DNA from: an uncultured Bacteroidota bacterium
GTDB lineage: Bacteria; Bacteroidota; Bacteroidia; Bacteroidales; P3
Length of the DNA stretch: 64,000 bases
NCBI GenBank assembly: GCA_902775135.1
Contig: CACYKY010000011.1
Span: 1-64,000 of the forward strand
Reading direction: 5' to 3'
Within the stretch, counting starts at the first letter, position 1, and every line of letters starts with the position of its first letter. Below the pieces are notes generated by a model. The model saw nothing but the letters and a program-made list of their open reading frames with translations. It searched no databases and had not been told where the DNA came from. Made by a program: the position numbers and the translations under genes. This document shows positions 46,175 to 55,119 of the stretch, piece after piece.

Positions 46175-48706
46175 ATGAAACAGAACGCGAAACTATTGCT
46201 GCTTGCCCTATTTCTTGTGGTGGTGCCGTTTTTGGCTCATGCCCAGGTGGTTGTGGGAAGTAGTGACGAATATGACTTCGACTATCTCACTCCAAAGACT
46301 TATGAAATCGGAGGCATCTCCTTCGAGGGTGCAGAGAATTTCGACACCCGTGTCGTGCAACTTGTGGCAGGACTGCAAGTGGGTGACCAAGTGCGTATCC
46401 CTGGCGACAAGATTTCCAGTGCCATCGAAAACCTATGGAAACAAGGTATGTTCGACGATGTGCAGATTCGGGTTAACCGCATACAGGGCAATTTGGCCTT
46501 CCTCACCATCGCGCTGAAGGAGCGTCCCCGCATGTTGAAGTTTGCATTTACCGGTGTTAAGAAGGGCGAGGACAAGAAGCTGCGCGAAGAAATACAGATC
46601 AAGACTGGCGACGTGGTGACAGAGAACATGCTTCGCACGTCGTCGAACAAGATTAAGAGTTATTTTATCGATAAGGGTTTCACCCGTACTGAGGTGACAC
46701 CCACTACAGAGACCGATACCAGTGGCCGTCTTATCGTTACTTTCAATGTCAAGCGAGGCAAGAAAGTAAAAATCGACTCCCTCATCTTTGAAGGCAACAA
46801 GGACCTTTCCGATATCACCCTCCAAGGCAAAATGCAGAAGACTCGTGATGTGCACTTCCGCAAGAGCCTCCGTTTCTGGAAGAAGGTGTTTTGGAAGAAG
46901 TCGCGCTACATGGAGAATGACTTCCGCGAGGACCTCGACAACGTTATTGCCTACTACAACGAGCAGGGTTATCGCGATGCGCGTATTGTGATGGATACTG
47001 TCTGGGAGGTTTCTGAATCTGAGCTGAAAGACAAGGGCCAGGCTCGTCTGAAGGTGAAGGCCCAAATCTACGAGGGCAACAAGTTCTATTTCCGCAACAT
47101 CACTTTTTCTGGCAATTCCGTTTATTCCGACGATGTCCTGCGCCGCTCTCTGCGCATCAGCAAAGGTGACCCCTACAACAAGAGTCTCCTCGAGGAGAAC
47201 CTCAAGTACAACCCATCCGGCACCGACGTCTCCTCGCTTTACATGGACAATGGTTACCTGTTCTTCCGCGCCGTACCCGTAGAGGTTGCCGTTGAAAACG
47301 ACAGCATCGACATTGAAGTACGTATCATTGAAGGCCAGCAAGCCCGCATCCGCAATGTTTCTATCGAGGGTAATACTATTACCAACGACAAAGTTATCAT
47401 GCGTGAATTGCATACCCGCCCCGGTGATCTCTTTAGCCGTGAGGCATTGATACGTAGTCACCGCGAACTTCTCAACCTGAAGTTCTTTGAGGAGCAGTCT
47501 GTCAATCCCGAACCGCGTCCCAATCCGAAAGATGGCACGGTGGATATCATCTACCATGTGAAGGAAGGTTCTACTAGCCAGTTGAACCTGCAGGGTGGCT
47601 ATGGCTCTGGCATGTTCATTGGCCAGATTGGCATACAGTTGAACAACTTCAGTGTACGCAACATTTTCAACAAAGATGCGTGGGTGCCTCTCCCTGCTGG
47701 CGACGGCCAGAAACTCTCACTCAATGCCACTACCAACGGCAGTTCCTACTATTCTATCAGCGCTGGATTTACCGAGCCGTGGCTTGGCGGTCACCGTGCT
47801 CAGTCGCTCACCGGACAGGTCTATCACAACTACCTCAGTAATGGTCTGTGGGTGCGCAAGAACGACGAGAACTTCTATAGCCTACAAATCACTGGTGCCG
47901 GTGTCAGCTTCTCCAAGCGTCTGAAGTGGCCCGACGATTACTTCATTGTCTCACATGGTCTCACATACAAGCACTATATTCTCGACAACTATAGCAGCCT
48001 GGCTTCGGGCCTCTTTGCCGACGGATCGGCCAACGATATCTCATACGCTTTCACCATTTCGCGCAACTCATTCGATTCTCCTTTCTATACCCGTAGCGGC
48101 TCTGAGGTGTCTGTGAGTGCCTATCTCACACCTCCTTTTTCTCTCCTCACTGGCAAGGACTATTCCACTGCAACGCCGGAGGAAAAATACAAATGGGTGG
48201 AGTATTATAAGATAAACTTCCGGGGAGCATGGTTCCTCAACTTGGTGGGCGACGTTGTGCTTAGTACACGATTCCGCTTTGGATGGATGAGTTACTATAA
48301 CAAGGACATTGGCCTAGCCCCCTTCGGCCGCTATTTCCTTGGAGGTGATGGCCTTTCGTCGTGGGTGCTCGATGGCCGAGAGGTTATTCCTCTGCGTGGC
48401 TATGAGAACAACTCGTTGACTCCCAATGGCGGTGGCTCGGTGTTCGACCGCTTCACTATCGAACTACGCCAACCCATCATAGAGAGTGGCAGTGCCACCA
48501 TTTGGGTTCTCGGATTCCTCGAGGGCGGTAATTGCTGGAGCGATATTTCGGAGTTCCAGCCCTTCAAGATGTACAATTCTGCCGGTCTCGGCGTGCGTCT
48601 CTATCTGCCCATGCTTGGCCTCATCGGTGTCGACTGGGGCTATGGATTCGACGGCAATACCGGCGGCAGCCAGTTCCACTTCTCTATTGGTCAAAGTCTC
48701 GATTAA
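46175..48706 (+). CDS. bamA: Outer-membrane protein assembly factor BamA
   Basis: BamA (843 aa) inserts beta-barrel proteins into the outer membrane. A signal peptide (MKQNAKLLLLALFLVVVPFL, cut after AHA) is followed by five POTRA-like domains up to about residue 440, starting IGGISFEGAENFDTRVV and ending before GSTSQLNLQGGYGSG, and by a 16-strand barrel ending HFSIGQSLD. PLRGYENNS is the strand/loop-6 VRGF-type motif. The ATG at 46175 is used; a TTG lies directly before it. The two Skp genes downstream deliver its clients. Confidence 0.97.
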   Translation: MKQNAKLLLLALFLVVVPFLAHAQVVVGSSDEYDFDYLTPKTYEIGGISFEGAENFDTRVVQLVAGLQVGDQVRIPGDKISSAIENLWKQGMFDDVQIRVNRIQGNLAFLTIALKERPRMLKFAFTGVKKGEDKKLREEIQIKTGDVVTENMLRTSSNKIKSYFIDKGFTRTEVTPTTETDTSGRLIVTFNVKRGKKVKIDSLIFEGNKDLSDITLQGKMQKTRDVHFRKSLRFWKKVFWKKSRYMENDFREDLDNVIAYYNEQGYRDARIVMDTVWEVSESELKDKGQARLKVKAQIYEGNKFYFRNITFSGNSVYSDDVLRRSLRISKGDPYNKSLLEENLKYNPSGTDVSSLYMDNGYLFFRAVPVEVAVENDSIDIEVRIIEGQQARIRNVSIEGNTITNDKVIMRELHTRPGDLFSREALIRSHRELLNLKFFEEQSVNPEPRPNPKDGTVDIIYHVKEGSTSQLNLQGGYGSGMFIGQIGIQLNNFSVRNIFNKDAWVPLPAGDGQKLSLNATTNGSSYYSISAGFTEPWLGGHRAQSLTGQVYHNYLSNGLWVRKNDENFYSLQITGAGVSFSKRLKWPDDYFIVSHGLTYKHYILDNYSSLASGLFADGSANDISYAFTISRNSFDSPFYTRSGSEVSVSAYLTPPFSLLTGKDYSTATPEEKYKWVEYYKINFRGAWFLNLVGDVVLSTRFRFGWMSYYNKDIGLAPFGRYFLGGDGLSSWVLDGREVIPLRGYENNSLTPNGGGSVFDRFTIELRQPIIESGSATIWVLGFLEGGNCWSDISEFQPFKMYNSAGLGVRLYLPMLGLIGVDWGYGFDGNTGGSQFHFSIGQSLD

Positions 48707-48712
48707 TACGAT

Positions 48713-49357
48713 ATGAAATCCAAGGTGCTCATCCTCCTCTCGGCTCTGATGTTTGCATCAGTCTCCTGTTTGGCACAGCAGAAGTATGCCTGTGTCAACA
48801 CCGACTACGTACTGCGCAGCATACCCGACTATACCAATGCCCAGAAGCGTCTCGACAAATACGTCGAAGACTGGACTGCTGAGCTTGTCGAGAAACAGTC
48901 GGAACTGGAGAACCTTCGTGCTGAATACGAGCAGGAAAGTTATCTTCTGCCTGAGAATCTGAAGAAACGTCGACAGGAAGAAATCAAGTCCAAAGAACAG
49001 GAAGTACGAGCCTTGCAGCAGCAACGTTTCGGACCTGGCGGCGACCTTGACAGGAAGCGTGCCGAGTTGCTCAAACCTGTTCAAGACCGTGTCTATGCAG
49101 CCATTGAGCGTATTGCTCAGGAGAAGAACTACGGCATGGTTTTCGACAAGGCAGGAAGCCCTGCAGTACTCTTTGCCAACAAGAAGTACGACATCAGTGA
49201 CGAAGTGCTTGAGTCGCTTGGCTACAATCCCAATGTCTCCTCGTCGGTTTCTGAGGGCGATGGCTCCAAGAAGAAGCCCACCAACCCTGAATTGCGTCAA
49301 CGTGACGGCGACCGTCCGTCGGCTTCGCAAAAGAGTCGTGATACACAGAAAAAATAA
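48713..49357 (+). CDS. OmpH/Skp family periplasmic chaperone (first copy)
   Basis: A 214-residue Skp-like chaperone that should carry unfolded barrel proteins to BamA. It has a signal peptide (MKSKVLILLSALMFASVSC, then LAQQ), the KYACVNTDYVLRSIPDY head, and a long coiled-coil tentacle (about 45-130). A C-terminal extension of about 50 residues rich in Ser, Asp and Lys is longer than in the second copy. Cys19 in SVSC could be lipidated, but the cut after LAQ is equally plausible. It follows bamA by 6 nt. Confidence 0.9.
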   Translation: MKSKVLILLSALMFASVSCLAQQKYACVNTDYVLRSIPDYTNAQKRLDKYVEDWTAELVEKQSELENLRAEYEQESYLLPENLKKRRQEEIKSKEQEVRALQQQRFGPGGDLDRKRAELLKPVQDRVYAAIERIAQEKNYGMVFDKAGSPAVLFANKKYDISDEVLESLGYNPNVSSSVSEGDGSKKKPTNPELRQRDGDRPSASQKSRDTQKK

Positions 49358-49381
49358 AGAAACTAATAAAATAAACAACCA

Positions 49382-49894
49382 ATGAAAAAAGCTTTAATTG
49401 CAATCGTAGCCTGCCTCTTTGTCTTCGGTGGCAGCGCCATGGGCCAGCAGAAAATCAAGCTCGGCCACATTAATTCCAATGACCTGATGCAGATTATGCC
49501 TGGCCGCGATTCGGCTCAGACAGTGCTGCAGAGCGAGGTGGCCAACCTCGAAGAACAACTCAAATCAATGCAGGCTGAAATGGAGAAACGCTACAACGAG
49601 TACATGGAGAAACAGGCGGGATGGACTGAACTCATCCGCAACACTAAACAGCGCGAACTTCAGGATATGAGCGCCCGTATCCAGGAGTTCCAGGAGAACG
49701 CCCAGAAAACTCTCCAGCAGCGCGAACAAGACCTGCTTAAACCTATCATTGATCGTGCCAAGAAAGCCATCTCCGATGTGGCTGCCGAGGGTGGTTACAC
49801 CTATATCCTTGACTCCGGCACCGCTGCCGTGCTTTATTCGCAGGACAGCGATGACATTATGCCTATGGTTAAAAAGAAATTAGGCCTGAAATAA
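49382..49894 (+). CDS. OmpH/Skp family periplasmic chaperone (second copy)
   Basis: A 170-residue Skp-like chaperone: signal peptide (MKKALIAIVACLFVFGGSAM), IKLGHINSNDLMQIMPGRD head, coiled coil (about 48-120) and a C-terminal TYILDSGTAAVLYSQ strand pair. It lacks the tail of the first copy. Tandem Skp genes after bamA are usual in Bacteroidota. It ends the operon and is followed by a strong terminator. Confidence 0.93.
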   Translation: MKKALIAIVACLFVFGGSAMGQQKIKLGHINSNDLMQIMPGRDSAQTVLQSEVANLEEQLKSMQAEMEKRYNEYMEKQAGWTELIRNTKQRELQDMSARIQEFQENAQKTLQQREQDLLKPIIDRAKKAISDVAAEGGYTYILDSGTAAVLYSQDSDDIMPMVKKKLGLK

Positions 49895-49916
49895 TCCCTT
49901 CTTTCACTTCCAACTT

Positions 49917-49957
49917 AAAGCGCCGGAGGGTGGCAACACATAACCCTTCGGCGCTTT
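49917..49957 (+). terminator. Terminator of the envelope-assembly operon
   Basis: AAAGCGCCGGAGGGT pairs with ACCCTTCGGCGCTTT (one mismatch-like G/T) across an 11-nt loop, then TCTCATTTG. Confidence 0.8.
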
Positions 49958-50119
49958 CTCATTTGTCAGAAACGCACCATGTGTTAAGCTTTTCGTTCTT
50001 TTCGTCTATCCCATAACCATATCCTTTTCAACATCCTGCCTACTCCTAACATGGTAAGTCTTGGAGGGGAATAGATGTGGGTAATAGAGATGATAGTGTT
50101 ATGTAATGTGGGGTGATTG

Positions 50120-50156
50120 TAAAAAAATAGCCATGGACTTGCAAGTCCATGGCTAT
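50120..50156 (-). terminator. Perfect 30-bp palindrome acting as terminator of the minus-strand locus
   Basis: ATAGCCATGGACTT-GC-AAGTCCATGGCTAT (50127-50156) is a perfect inverted repeat; on the minus strand it is followed by seven T. It ends the transcript of the OmpA-family gene and perhaps the whole kinase/export unit. Confidence 0.85.
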
Positions 50157-50182
50157 ATGGAAGGCGGATGGTCCGCAGTCTG

Positions 50183-51667
50183 TTATTGTTTCAGCCTTTC
50201 TTTGCTTTGGCGACGCCAGCGCTCGACAATTTCCTCGGTGATGGGGGTGCGCTGGATAACAAGGGCCATACGGTTGTTTTCCTTCGGGTCGTAGTGAGTG
50301 ATGCCTCCGATGGGCACCTGGATGAGCTGGTTGCCGCTCATGCCGGTCTCCACGAGCATATCGTAGGCGGCTTTGGCTCGATGCTCGGAGAGCCACTGGT
50401 TGTGGCGTATGCTGCCGGTAATCGAGTCTGCGGCGCCGATGATGTAGAACTCGACAGTGTCATCCAGATGGCGTGCCTCCTTGTAGAAGTCCTCTAGGCG
50501 TTTGGTGGCGTTGTAGTCAAGGTCCCACTTGTCGAGCTGGTAGTATACGATGGCTGCCGGGAGGTTGAGTACCTCGTTGGCGTTGAGGAGTTCGTCGATA
50601 ACGTTGCGCGGGAACGGAGCGGGATAACCACCATAGTTGCCGTTACCGTCGTTGCCAATGATGCGGTCGTGTTCGTCCATGGCTTTGGCGAGTTCGTTTC
50701 GCAGCGAATCGATGCGCAGAGAATCACTCTTTTCACGTGCTCCGGTAAGGTCGGCGATGGAATCGATTTGATGGTTCAGGTGTTCAATTTTGCCATTGAG
50801 GGTCTGCAAGGTATTGCGTGTGCCATAGGAGAGGAATTCGTGATTAATCTTTTCGCGAGAGGATGTTCGAGTGTAGGGGTTATACTTGTTGATGGACTTG
50901 AAGAGGTTGAATTTGGCGGCAATATTGAACGAGGGAATGATATCGAAGATGGTTTTTTTGTTGTCATAGGGCGACCAGTCCCAGGTGGACTCTGAGCCGA
51001 AGAGTTCGAGGGTGGCGTTCATGGCGAAATGCTCGGTGAAAGCGTATTCGGCACCGACACGGAATGAGTAGGCTAGTTCGAAGTTGCGGCGGAAAGAGCC
51101 CAGTTCGTAATTACCGTTGGGATTCTCCTGCGTGCCGAAAAGCATGGAAGCACCAAGACCGATAGGGGTGAACCAGTGCAGGCGTTGGCGACGTCCAGCC
51201 TCATAGCCGTGGAAGAAGTTTGTCCAGTCGAAGGTGACGAAACCTAAAAGGGAAATGGCATAGGCATGGAATGGTTGGTAATCGTAGTATGGAACACCGT
51301 CCTCGTCATGGGTGGGCACGCCTGTATAGTCAATAAAAGGCTGTAACGGATAGCGGGACTGTCCGTCGACATTCATGAAGTTCAATCTCAAGGAAACGGC
51401 CAAATCGGGGATGATCCATTTTCCGATTTCGGCACTGAGGTTGTAGTTCAGTTTGTTCCATCGAGCCGAGGACTCAACCTCGTTGCCGATGAATGTCTGA
51501 AGGCCACCACCTAGGTTGATCCACCAGTTGTCGAAGGGGGATGCAATGATGTAGAGCAGCGTGTCTCGGTCGGCACCAAGAGCAAATCCCTTGCGGTCGA
51601 ATCGTTGGGCGAAAAGGCTGCTTGAGCCTGCAAGTAGTAAGATTAGAACTGCGATTACCTTTTTCAT
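50183..51667 (-). CDS. OmpA family protein beside the polysaccharide export genes
   Basis: A 494-residue outer-membrane protein with a signal peptide (MKKVIAVLILLLAGSSSLFA), a barrel-like region (about 40-275), a coiled-coil-like linker (about 300-350) and a C-terminal OmpA-like domain (about 385-480). That domain departs from the standard: GAADSITGSIRHNQWLSE stands where GHTD..G...N..LS is usual, and ENNRMALVI replaces NRRVE. It is 41 nt downstream of the tyrosine-kinase gene and may be co-transcribed, so it could support export or wall attachment (inference). Confidence 0.88.
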   Translation of the reverse strand: MKKVIAVLILLLAGSSSLFAQRFDRKGFALGADRDTLLYIIASPFDNWWINLGGGLQTFIGNEVESSARWNKLNYNLSAEIGKWIIPDLAVSLRLNFMNVDGQSRYPLQPFIDYTGVPTHDEDGVPYYDYQPFHAYAISLLGFVTFDWTNFFHGYEAGRRQRLHWFTPIGLGASMLFGTQENPNGNYELGSFRRNFELAYSFRVGAEYAFTEHFAMNATLELFGSESTWDWSPYDNKKTIFDIIPSFNIAAKFNLFKSINKYNPYTRTSSREKINHEFLSYGTRNTLQTLNGKIEHLNHQIDSIADLTGAREKSDSLRIDSLRNELAKAMDEHDRIIGNDGNGNYGGYPAPFPRNVIDELLNANEVLNLPAAIVYYQLDKWDLDYNATKRLEDFYKEARHLDDTVEFYIIGAADSITGSIRHNQWLSEHRAKAAYDMLVETGMSGNQLIQVPIGGITHYDPKENNRMALVIQRTPITEEIVERWRRQSKERLKQ

Positions 51668-51708
51668 ATATTATATATGTTCTTCTATATTATATGTTTC
51701 AATACTAT

Positions 51709-54156
51709 TTAGTTTTTCTCGTTCTCGTTTTCTTCCTTGTCTTGTTTGCGTTCTTCCTCTCCGTAGCCATAGCCGTAGCCATAGCCGTAACCGTAGCCGT
51801 AGCCATAGCCATAACCGTAGCCATAGCCATACCCATAGCCATACTTTCTCTCGTAGGGCATTAGTTTCTTGTAGCGGACATCATTCAGGATGATGGCTAG
51901 GTTGGGGAATGCATGTTCTTTATACATGTTGTCGAGCTCGCCAAGGAGACGTTTGTCGAACTTGTTGTGTCTGATAACAAAGAGGGTGTTGTCGACGTAT
52001 TGTTTGATAATGTCGGTGTCAACCACAAGGCCTGTGGGAGCGGTGTCGAGGACGATGTAGTCATAGCGCTGTCGTAGGTTATCCAGCAACTGGCCAAAGC
52101 GACTGCTGCTCAGGAGTTCAGTGGGATTGGGAGGTATGGGACCAGTGAAGATGCTGTCCACGTTGTTGGATACTAGATTGTGCTTGATGATGGCCTGCCA
52201 ATCGTCAGTCTTGCCTGCTAAGAAGTTGGAGAGGCCGGTGTGCTTTCGTGAGTAGAATTTGCGTGTGAGCGATCCCTTGCGCAAATCGAGGTCGATGATG
52301 ACGATACGTTTGCCGGCGACGCCGAAACTGGAAGCTAGGTTGGCAGCAACGAAGGTCTTGCCCATGCCGGGTAGGATGGAGGTGACCATTAGCACTTTGC
52401 TGGTGCCTTCTCCGTTGTTGCCCAAGAAATCGATCTTGGTACGTAGCAGGCGGAAGGACTCAGACATGGCGTCATGGTCGCTGCTGGTCATCACCACCTC
52501 GCGGTCATCGTCCTTTTCGCGACTGGGTATCTCACAGAGGAAGGGTATGTCGGTGACGGCAGCAATGTCGTTGTGGTATTTCACCTTGGTGTCAAGCAGA
52601 CGGCGGATGAAGAAAATGCCTACGGGGATGGCCAATCCGATAAGGAGACCCATCATGGTCGTACGCGACTCGTTGGGGGCCACGGGGGTACGGTTGATAC
52701 GCGCTGGGTCGAGGACCTTGCCATTGGGTTCGATAGAAGGTCGGCTAATCATCAGCTCCTCGCGGCGGCTGAGCAAGTGTAGGTAGAGTTCTTCCTTGAT
52801 TTTCTGAAGGCGTTCGAGGTTTTCTAGGTAGAGTTGTTGTTGGGGCACTTGGCTCATTTTGCTGGAAGCGTTGGAGGCCTCAATCTGGGTTTCGGCGATA
52901 CGCTCTTGTAATAGCCCAATGTAGCCATCAAGGAGGCGGTTCATGTTGGAACGCAGGGTCCGGATTTCCTCCATTTTGGCCTTCACAACAGGGCTGTTTG
53001 GACTTTGGTATTTTTCCAGCTCAAGCACAAGGTTGTTGTGCTTGGATATGAGGGACATGATGTTGGCATCATCAAGACCAATGGTGGGAGGAATGATGTG
53101 CACGGCCTCGTCGGATTGATTGAATTGGGTCAGGTAGCGAGCCTGCGAAAGCTGTTTTTTCAAGCGTTCAATTTCCTCGGACGACTGAATGCTGGACTGC
53201 AGGTAGCTTTGCCCGTAAGAGGATATGTCTAGCAGTTGGTTCTCACGTTTAAAGTTGGCCAAAGCGTTCTCTTGGGTACCGAGGTCGGAGTGGAGTAGTG
53301 AGAGACGCTGGTTGATGTAATCGTAAGTATAGGCGATGATGCGTTCCTTCTCCTTAATGGCGTCTTCGTTGTAGACTTTGATGGCTTCGTTGATTACCTC
53401 TTGCGCACGGATTGGCGATGCATCGCGGAGTGCAATGTTGACGATGGTGTTGAAGTCGTCGTCACGATAGACGGAGAGGGCAGCGCGGTAGTATTCGGCA
53501 GTGGCGGAAAGGCTGTTGTGGGAAACTTTGATGGGAAGATTATAATATTCGGGAGTGAGGAACCATGTCTTGTGGGCCACGATGCGACCGAAGGGGGCTG
53601 CCACGGTGTCTTCAAAGGGGACTTCGATGGGCTCGATGTCGGGCATGGTCAGTACAAAGTGCTTGTCGTCTTTGATGTTGGCGGTAAAAGAAACATAGTC
53701 CTCCTCGTTGTTGTCGATGAAGTCGATGGTGACGGGTGATTCACCGTAGAGGTCTTTAGTACGGTTGACGAGGCGGGTCTTGGTGGTATAGCTGATGTTG
53801 AGTTTGAGATTCTGAGCTACCTCGGTGATGGCGGATTTCGAGGTGAGAATCATCATTTCGTTGTTGATGTTGCTGTTGTAGAGCGTCCTCGTGGAGAACA
53901 TGTTCTTGATGGAGGCTTCGCGAATGCCGCTTTCCCCATTGCTATTGGTAGAGGAGCCTTTGATTAGCAGTCGGGCGCTGCTGGCGTAGACACGGTCCTG
54001 ATGGCGCACAGAGTAGCCTGCAATGACTGCACCGATGGCTCCGCAGAGAATCAGCCAATGGGCATTCCTCAGCAGGGTGAAGAGAATGTCCTTGATGTGG
54101 ATCTTCTGAGTTTTCTTCTCTTCGAGGAACGAGGTGTCAGTTTTTGTGTCTGCCAT
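51709..54156 (-). CDS. Wzc-like tyrosine kinase / polysaccharide co-polymerase
   Basis: An 815-residue inner-membrane protein: Wzz domain with TM1 at about 32-50, a long periplasmic coiled coil (about 270-440), TM2 near 505-522 and a cytoplasmic BY-kinase (about 560-765). The kinase has a P-loop PGMGKT near 596, Walker A' VIIDLDLRKG and Walker B YIVLDTAPTG. The C-terminal Tyr cluster, which is autophosphorylated in this family, is here an unbroken (Tyr-Gly)14 run followed by an acidic tail. It should set chain length and drive export with the Wza-like lipoprotein, whose gene ends 18 nt upstream. Confidence 0.95.
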   Translation of the reverse strand: MADTKTDTSFLEEKKTQKIHIKDILFTLLRNAHWLILCGAIGAVIAGYSVRHQDRVYASSARLLIKGSSTNSNGESGIREASIKNMFSTRTLYNSNINNEMMILTSKSAITEVAQNLKLNISYTTKTRLVNRTKDLYGESPVTIDFIDNNEEDYVSFTANIKDDKHFVLTMPDIEPIEVPFEDTVAAPFGRIVAHKTWFLTPEYYNLPIKVSHNSLSATAEYYRAALSVYRDDDFNTIVNIALRDASPIRAQEVINEAIKVYNEDAIKEKERIIAYTYDYINQRLSLLHSDLGTQENALANFKRENQLLDISSYGQSYLQSSIQSSEEIERLKKQLSQARYLTQFNQSDEAVHIIPPTIGLDDANIMSLISKHNNLVLELEKYQSPNSPVVKAKMEEIRTLRSNMNRLLDGYIGLLQERIAETQIEASNASSKMSQVPQQQLYLENLERLQKIKEELYLHLLSRREELMISRPSIEPNGKVLDPARINRTPVAPNESRTTMMGLLIGLAIPVGIFFIRRLLDTKVKYHNDIAAVTDIPFLCEIPSREKDDDREVVMTSSDHDAMSESFRLLRTKIDFLGNNGEGTSKVLMVTSILPGMGKTFVAANLASSFGVAGKRIVIIDLDLRKGSLTRKFYSRKHTGLSNFLAGKTDDWQAIIKHNLVSNNVDSIFTGPIPPNPTELLSSSRFGQLLDNLRQRYDYIVLDTAPTGLVVDTDIIKQYVDNTLFVIRHNKFDKRLLGELDNMYKEHAFPNLAIILNDVRYKKLMPYERKYGYGYGYGYGYGYGYGYGYGYGYGYGYGEEERKQDKEENENEKN
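51760..51843 (-). repeat. 84-bp hexamer array encoding (Tyr-Gly)14
   Basis: Fourteen 6-bp units, each one Tyr and one Gly codon, near the 3' end of the kinase gene. Tyr codons TAC and TAT, and Gly codons GGC, GGT and GGG, are mixed, so the array is repetitive in protein more than in DNA. Confidence 0.95.
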
Positions 54157-54174
54157 TGTTGAGGGGATTATGGG

Positions 54175-54963
54175 TTAGTTGACTTTTCTGAGGACAAGGA
54201 GGGAGACTACTAGGGAAAAAGCAGAAATGACGGCGCTGCCAATGCCGAGCCAGTAGGCAAATTCGTTGCGGACAACACTGTTGTCGTAGGTGTCGGCAAT
54301 GATGAAGTCGTTCTGCTGAAGCATGAAGAAGGGGTCGTTGAAAACGTCGGAAGAGCGAGGGTCGAGATAGCGTACCACCATGCGACCATTGATTTCGCGC
54401 ATGACGGCGATATGGTCGCGGCGGGTATGGAGGTTAACATTTTCTCCTAGCATGGCCATTGCTTCGAGGAAAGTGCAACGTTCGTTGGAGATGTTGAGCA
54501 CCGTTCCTTTTCCGCCACCAAGATAGAAGATTTTGAAATTGTTGAAGCGAACCATGACAAAAGGTTCGTCGATGTAGCCTCCGTTTTGGAGCATGGTGGT
54601 GAGGGTATCCTGAAGTTTGAGGCGGGTGAGACCGGCAACATGAATGTTGCCAAGGATGGGCATTTGGATGTCACCGTTGACATCTACAAGGTAGCGGGCA
54701 TTGTTGGAGAATGAATTGCTACTATTGCTATTGCCGAGATTGAAGGGTGAGGCCAGTTCTTTTTTGCTGCTGGAGGTGGTGACGATGATGTTGAGTTCGT
54801 CGTAAGGGGCAATGGCCGCTTCGAATTTGTTCTCGATCTGGATCTGGCTGCCTTGCGAAAGGTCTTGCAGATAATTTACTCGACGGGGGGTGACGCAAGA
54901 GGAAACAAGGAGCATCAGCCCCATACAGGCGAAAATCAGTGCTGTTTTTGTATTTTTCAACAT
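54175..54963 (-). CDS. Wza-like polysaccharide export lipoprotein
   Basis: A 262-residue outer-membrane export protein with a lipobox (LLVSSC, Cys23). Poly_export domain: IAPYDELNIIVTTSSSKKEL, YLVDVNGDIQMPILGNIHVAGLT. A SLBB-like domain follows with YLGGGKGTVLNISNE. A hydrophobic C-terminal helix (about 235-258) ends LLVLRKVN. First gene after the promoter at 55030; the kinase follows. The pair forms the export machine for the glycan built by the genes upstream. Confidence 0.94.
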   Translation of the reverse strand: MLKNTKTALIFACMGLMLLVSSCVTPRRVNYLQDLSQGSQIQIENKFEAAIAPYDELNIIVTTSSSKKELASPFNLGNSNSSNSFSNNARYLVDVNGDIQMPILGNIHVAGLTRLKLQDTLTTMLQNGGYIDEPFVMVRFNNFKIFYLGGGKGTVLNISNERCTFLEAMAMLGENVNLHTRRDHIAVMREINGRMVVRYLDPRSSDVFNDPFFMLQQNDFIIADTYDNSVVRNEFAYWLGIGSAVISAFSLVVSLLVLRKVN

Positions 54964-55029
54964 GTTTTGTTTCCTTTAAATTATTAAATTATAAATAGTT
55001 ATATTTTACAACTTCAATATGACAAAATG

Positions 55030-55061
55030 CAAATTTACAACATTTTTTTGTTTTGGCCAAA
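55030..55061 (-). promoter_or_regulatory. Promoter of the polysaccharide export genes
   Basis: On the minus strand TTTG (55058-55061), 20 nt, then TAAATTTG (55030-55037): a good consensus match 67 nt before the ATG. The export genes thus need not depend on the upstream biosynthesis operon. Confidence 0.75.
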
Positions 55062-55119
55062 TTTTTAATGATTTTTCAGTTGTTTGTTTTCATGAAATCA
55101 GAATATTATCATTCCAGTG

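Noticed and set aside
50106..50294. Small plus-strand frame over the palindrome
   Set aside because: It runs through the terminator and into the antisense of the OmpA-family gene.
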